DNA from: Mesostigma viride
Taxonomy: Eukaryota > Streptophyta > Mesostigmatophyceae > Mesostigmatales > Mesostigmataceae
Direction of reading: 5' to 3'
Length of the DNA stretch: 35,750 nucleotides
Assembly (NCBI GenBank): GCA_009746045.1
Contig: RPFO01001332.1
Coordinates: 52,501-88,250 of the forward strand
The notes beneath the pieces were generated by a model. It had not been told where the DNA came from. It made no database searches and saw nothing but the letters and a program-made list of their open reading frames with translations. Position numbers and translations under genes: made by a program. Each line of letters opens with the position of its first letter. Position 1 is the first letter of the stretch. Positions 34,317-35,750 of the stretch are shown piece after piece.

Positions 34317-34881
34317 GTGCACGGATTACGAAGCCATTTTGGACCGGATTTCGCTTGTTCGATCGCCATTGACGTAAGGAAGTTTATTCTGCCAAAAAAA
34401 AGTCGGCAAACTGTTATTTATTCATTGGCCACGAGGGGAAACACGCAGCTGGCGAGTTTCTCACGGCTCGAGCGCACTGACCCGTGCGTCTTCAAGGTAA
34501 CCTCTAGAGCAGATAAAGACGCTTGCAATGTATCCCCACACTTTCTAACGATTCATAACATCATTTCGAAGAAACCCAGCACAGGAATTTCCTTATTTTT
34601 GCGTTTCCACGTTGCACACAATTTTCGCGTAAAAGTCAGATTTATAGGAGCGCTGACTGGGGCAAACATGCATGTCGTGGATTGCATCGCTTTTGCGTCG
34701 TTTCTTGCAGATATATGACTTGTCTTGGGTGGAACAACATTGTCCGGTGAATAAGATGCGGGCGGGGCTCGCTGCCGACGTCTTTGGTGTGCCAGGGGTG
34801 CGGGAAAACCAATGGCTACTGGTTTACAACGTCGTAACCCGCTATTTTTTAGTAATTAACTGGCGTATTATAGTGCTTTAA
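34317..34881 (+). pseudogene. Possible two-exon coding trace, weak P-element-type transposase resemblance
   Basis: An open frame from about 34317 ends at a donor-like AAG/GTAACC (34497), and an acceptor-like TTTCTTGCAG at about 34701-34710 is followed in phase by a 56-residue frame ending at 34881. The second part reads WVEQHCPVNKMRAGLAADVFG. It recalls the KM.V.LAAQVFS segment that precedes the C-terminal region of P-element/THAP9-type transposases. There is no ATG in the first frame and no conserved catalytic residue is visible. If real, this is a fragment of a longer or broken gene. The resemblance is short and from memory of the family pattern only. Confidence 0.22.
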
Positions 34882-35205
34882 GCGTCCAGCGACGGGCGAA
34901 AAGAGCTCTTACCACGACGCCATGGCCTGCGGAGGCATTCCGAGAAGGACTGGGGCGGGCGGGCAAAATAACACGCACCAGTGCCCGCACGTGGCCGGGG
35001 CACCCCGGCGTACGAGACAAAGCGCACCGTTTCTCCCCTGGGCCCATCGCCTCCATCGCCGGGCGGCAAGTCGAGGAGGCGGCTCCTTCTCCCTATTCCG
35101 GTGCCTGTTTCATACTTGTGACCCCGTGACTTTTCCACCGGAGGCGTGTTAATGAATGAGCGGATGCATGCATGAATGAACGGATATATGAATGATGGCG
35201 GGCGG
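34882..35205. other. Terminal unique sequence, no gene supported
   Basis: Open frames on both strands here are short, lack splice partners and have no recognisable motif. A minus-strand ATGGCGTCGTG followed by GTAAGAGC (about 34912-34923) has the look of a small first exon with a donor, but no downstream exon can be attached to it. Confidence 0.3.
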
Positions 35206-35750
35206 GCGGGAGAGAGGGAGGGAAGGAGGGAGGGAGGGAGGGAGGGAGGGAGGGAGGGAGGGAGGGAGGGAGGGAGGGAGGGAGGGAGGGAGGGAGGGAG
35301 GGAGGGAGGGAGGAGGGAGGGAGGGAGGAGGGAGGGAGGGAGGGAGGGAGGGAGGGAGGGAGGGAGGGAGGGAGGAGGGAGGGAGGGAGGAGGGAGGGAG
35401 GGAGGGAGGGAGGGAGGGAGAGGGAGGGAGGGAGGGAGGGAGGGAGGAGGGAGGGAGGGAGGGAGGGAGGGAGGGAGGGAGGGAGGGAGGGAGGGAGGGA
35501 GGAGGAGGGAGGAGGGAGGGAGGGAGGAGGAGGGAGGGAGGGAGGGAGGGAGGAGGGGAGGGAGGGAGGGAGGGAGGGAGGGAGGGAGGAGGGAGGGAGG
35601 GAGGGAGGGAGGGAGGGAGGGAGGGAGGGAGGGAGGGAGGGAGGGAGGGAGGGAGGGGGAGAGGGAGGGGGGAGGGAGGAGGGAGGGAGGGAGGGAGGGA
35701 GGGAGGGAGGGAGGAGGGAGGGAGGGAGGAGGAGGGAGGGAGGGAGGGAG
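35206..35750. repeat. (GGGA)n microsatellite with GGA interruptions
   Basis: The last ~545 bases are GGGA units interrupted irregularly by GGA and a few GGGGA, running off the right edge. The strand is purely purine, so the tract could form G-quadruplex or triplex structures. It has no coding relevance. Confidence 0.95.

Noticed and set aside
34878-35138. 86-codon minus-strand frame near the right end
   Set aside because: It is a short GC-rich frame with no motif and no convincing flanking exons.

Overview
This is eukaryotic nuclear DNA. It carries spliceosomal introns with GT..AG borders, GC-rich and low-complexity coding exons, and long microsatellites, and there is no operon structure. 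The style fits a GC-rich, intron-bearing microbial eukaryote such as an alga, but I cannot place it more precisely. The window begins in a pure (GTT)306 run and ends in about 545 bp of GGGA/GGA repeats. It therefore looks like a whole contig whose assembly stopped at unresolved microsatellites.

Three multi-exon genes can be supported by splice sites with matching reading phase. (1) Plus strand, 1665-8695: five exons, about 1257 residues. It has an N-terminal J-domain with an intact HPD, a long disordered Gly-rich and acidic body, a basic tail and a C-terminal PIP-box-like motif. (2) Minus strand, 29309-14978: five exons, about 3001 residues. It is a giant disordered Ala/Ser/Gly-rich protein with 23 copies of a 10-residue repeat, which I do not recognise. 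Its 3.2-kb second intron holds three unrelated tandem arrays (16 bp x18, about 76 bp x12, 21 bp x45). (3) Plus strand, 30968-32957: LSM3, three exons, 102 residues, the one confident orthologue. Genes 2 and 3 are divergently arranged across a 1.66-kb spacer.

Between genes 1 and 2 (8.7-15 kb) lies a graveyard of mobile-element copies. It includes an L1-type ORF1-like reading frame broken at two C-runs, a 5'-truncated relative of it just upstream, 3' ends with AATT- or AATTC-type tails, a fold-back of two opposed copies, and a short retroposon with an A-tail and target duplication. Small inverted-repeat elements lie in intron 3 of the J-domain gene (Tc1/mariner-type, TA target), upstream of LSM3 (25-bp perfect terminal repeats) and in the divergent spacer (15-bp terminal repeats). 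The last 2.8 kb before the terminal microsatellite holds only weak coding traces, one of them resembling a P-element-type transposase segment.
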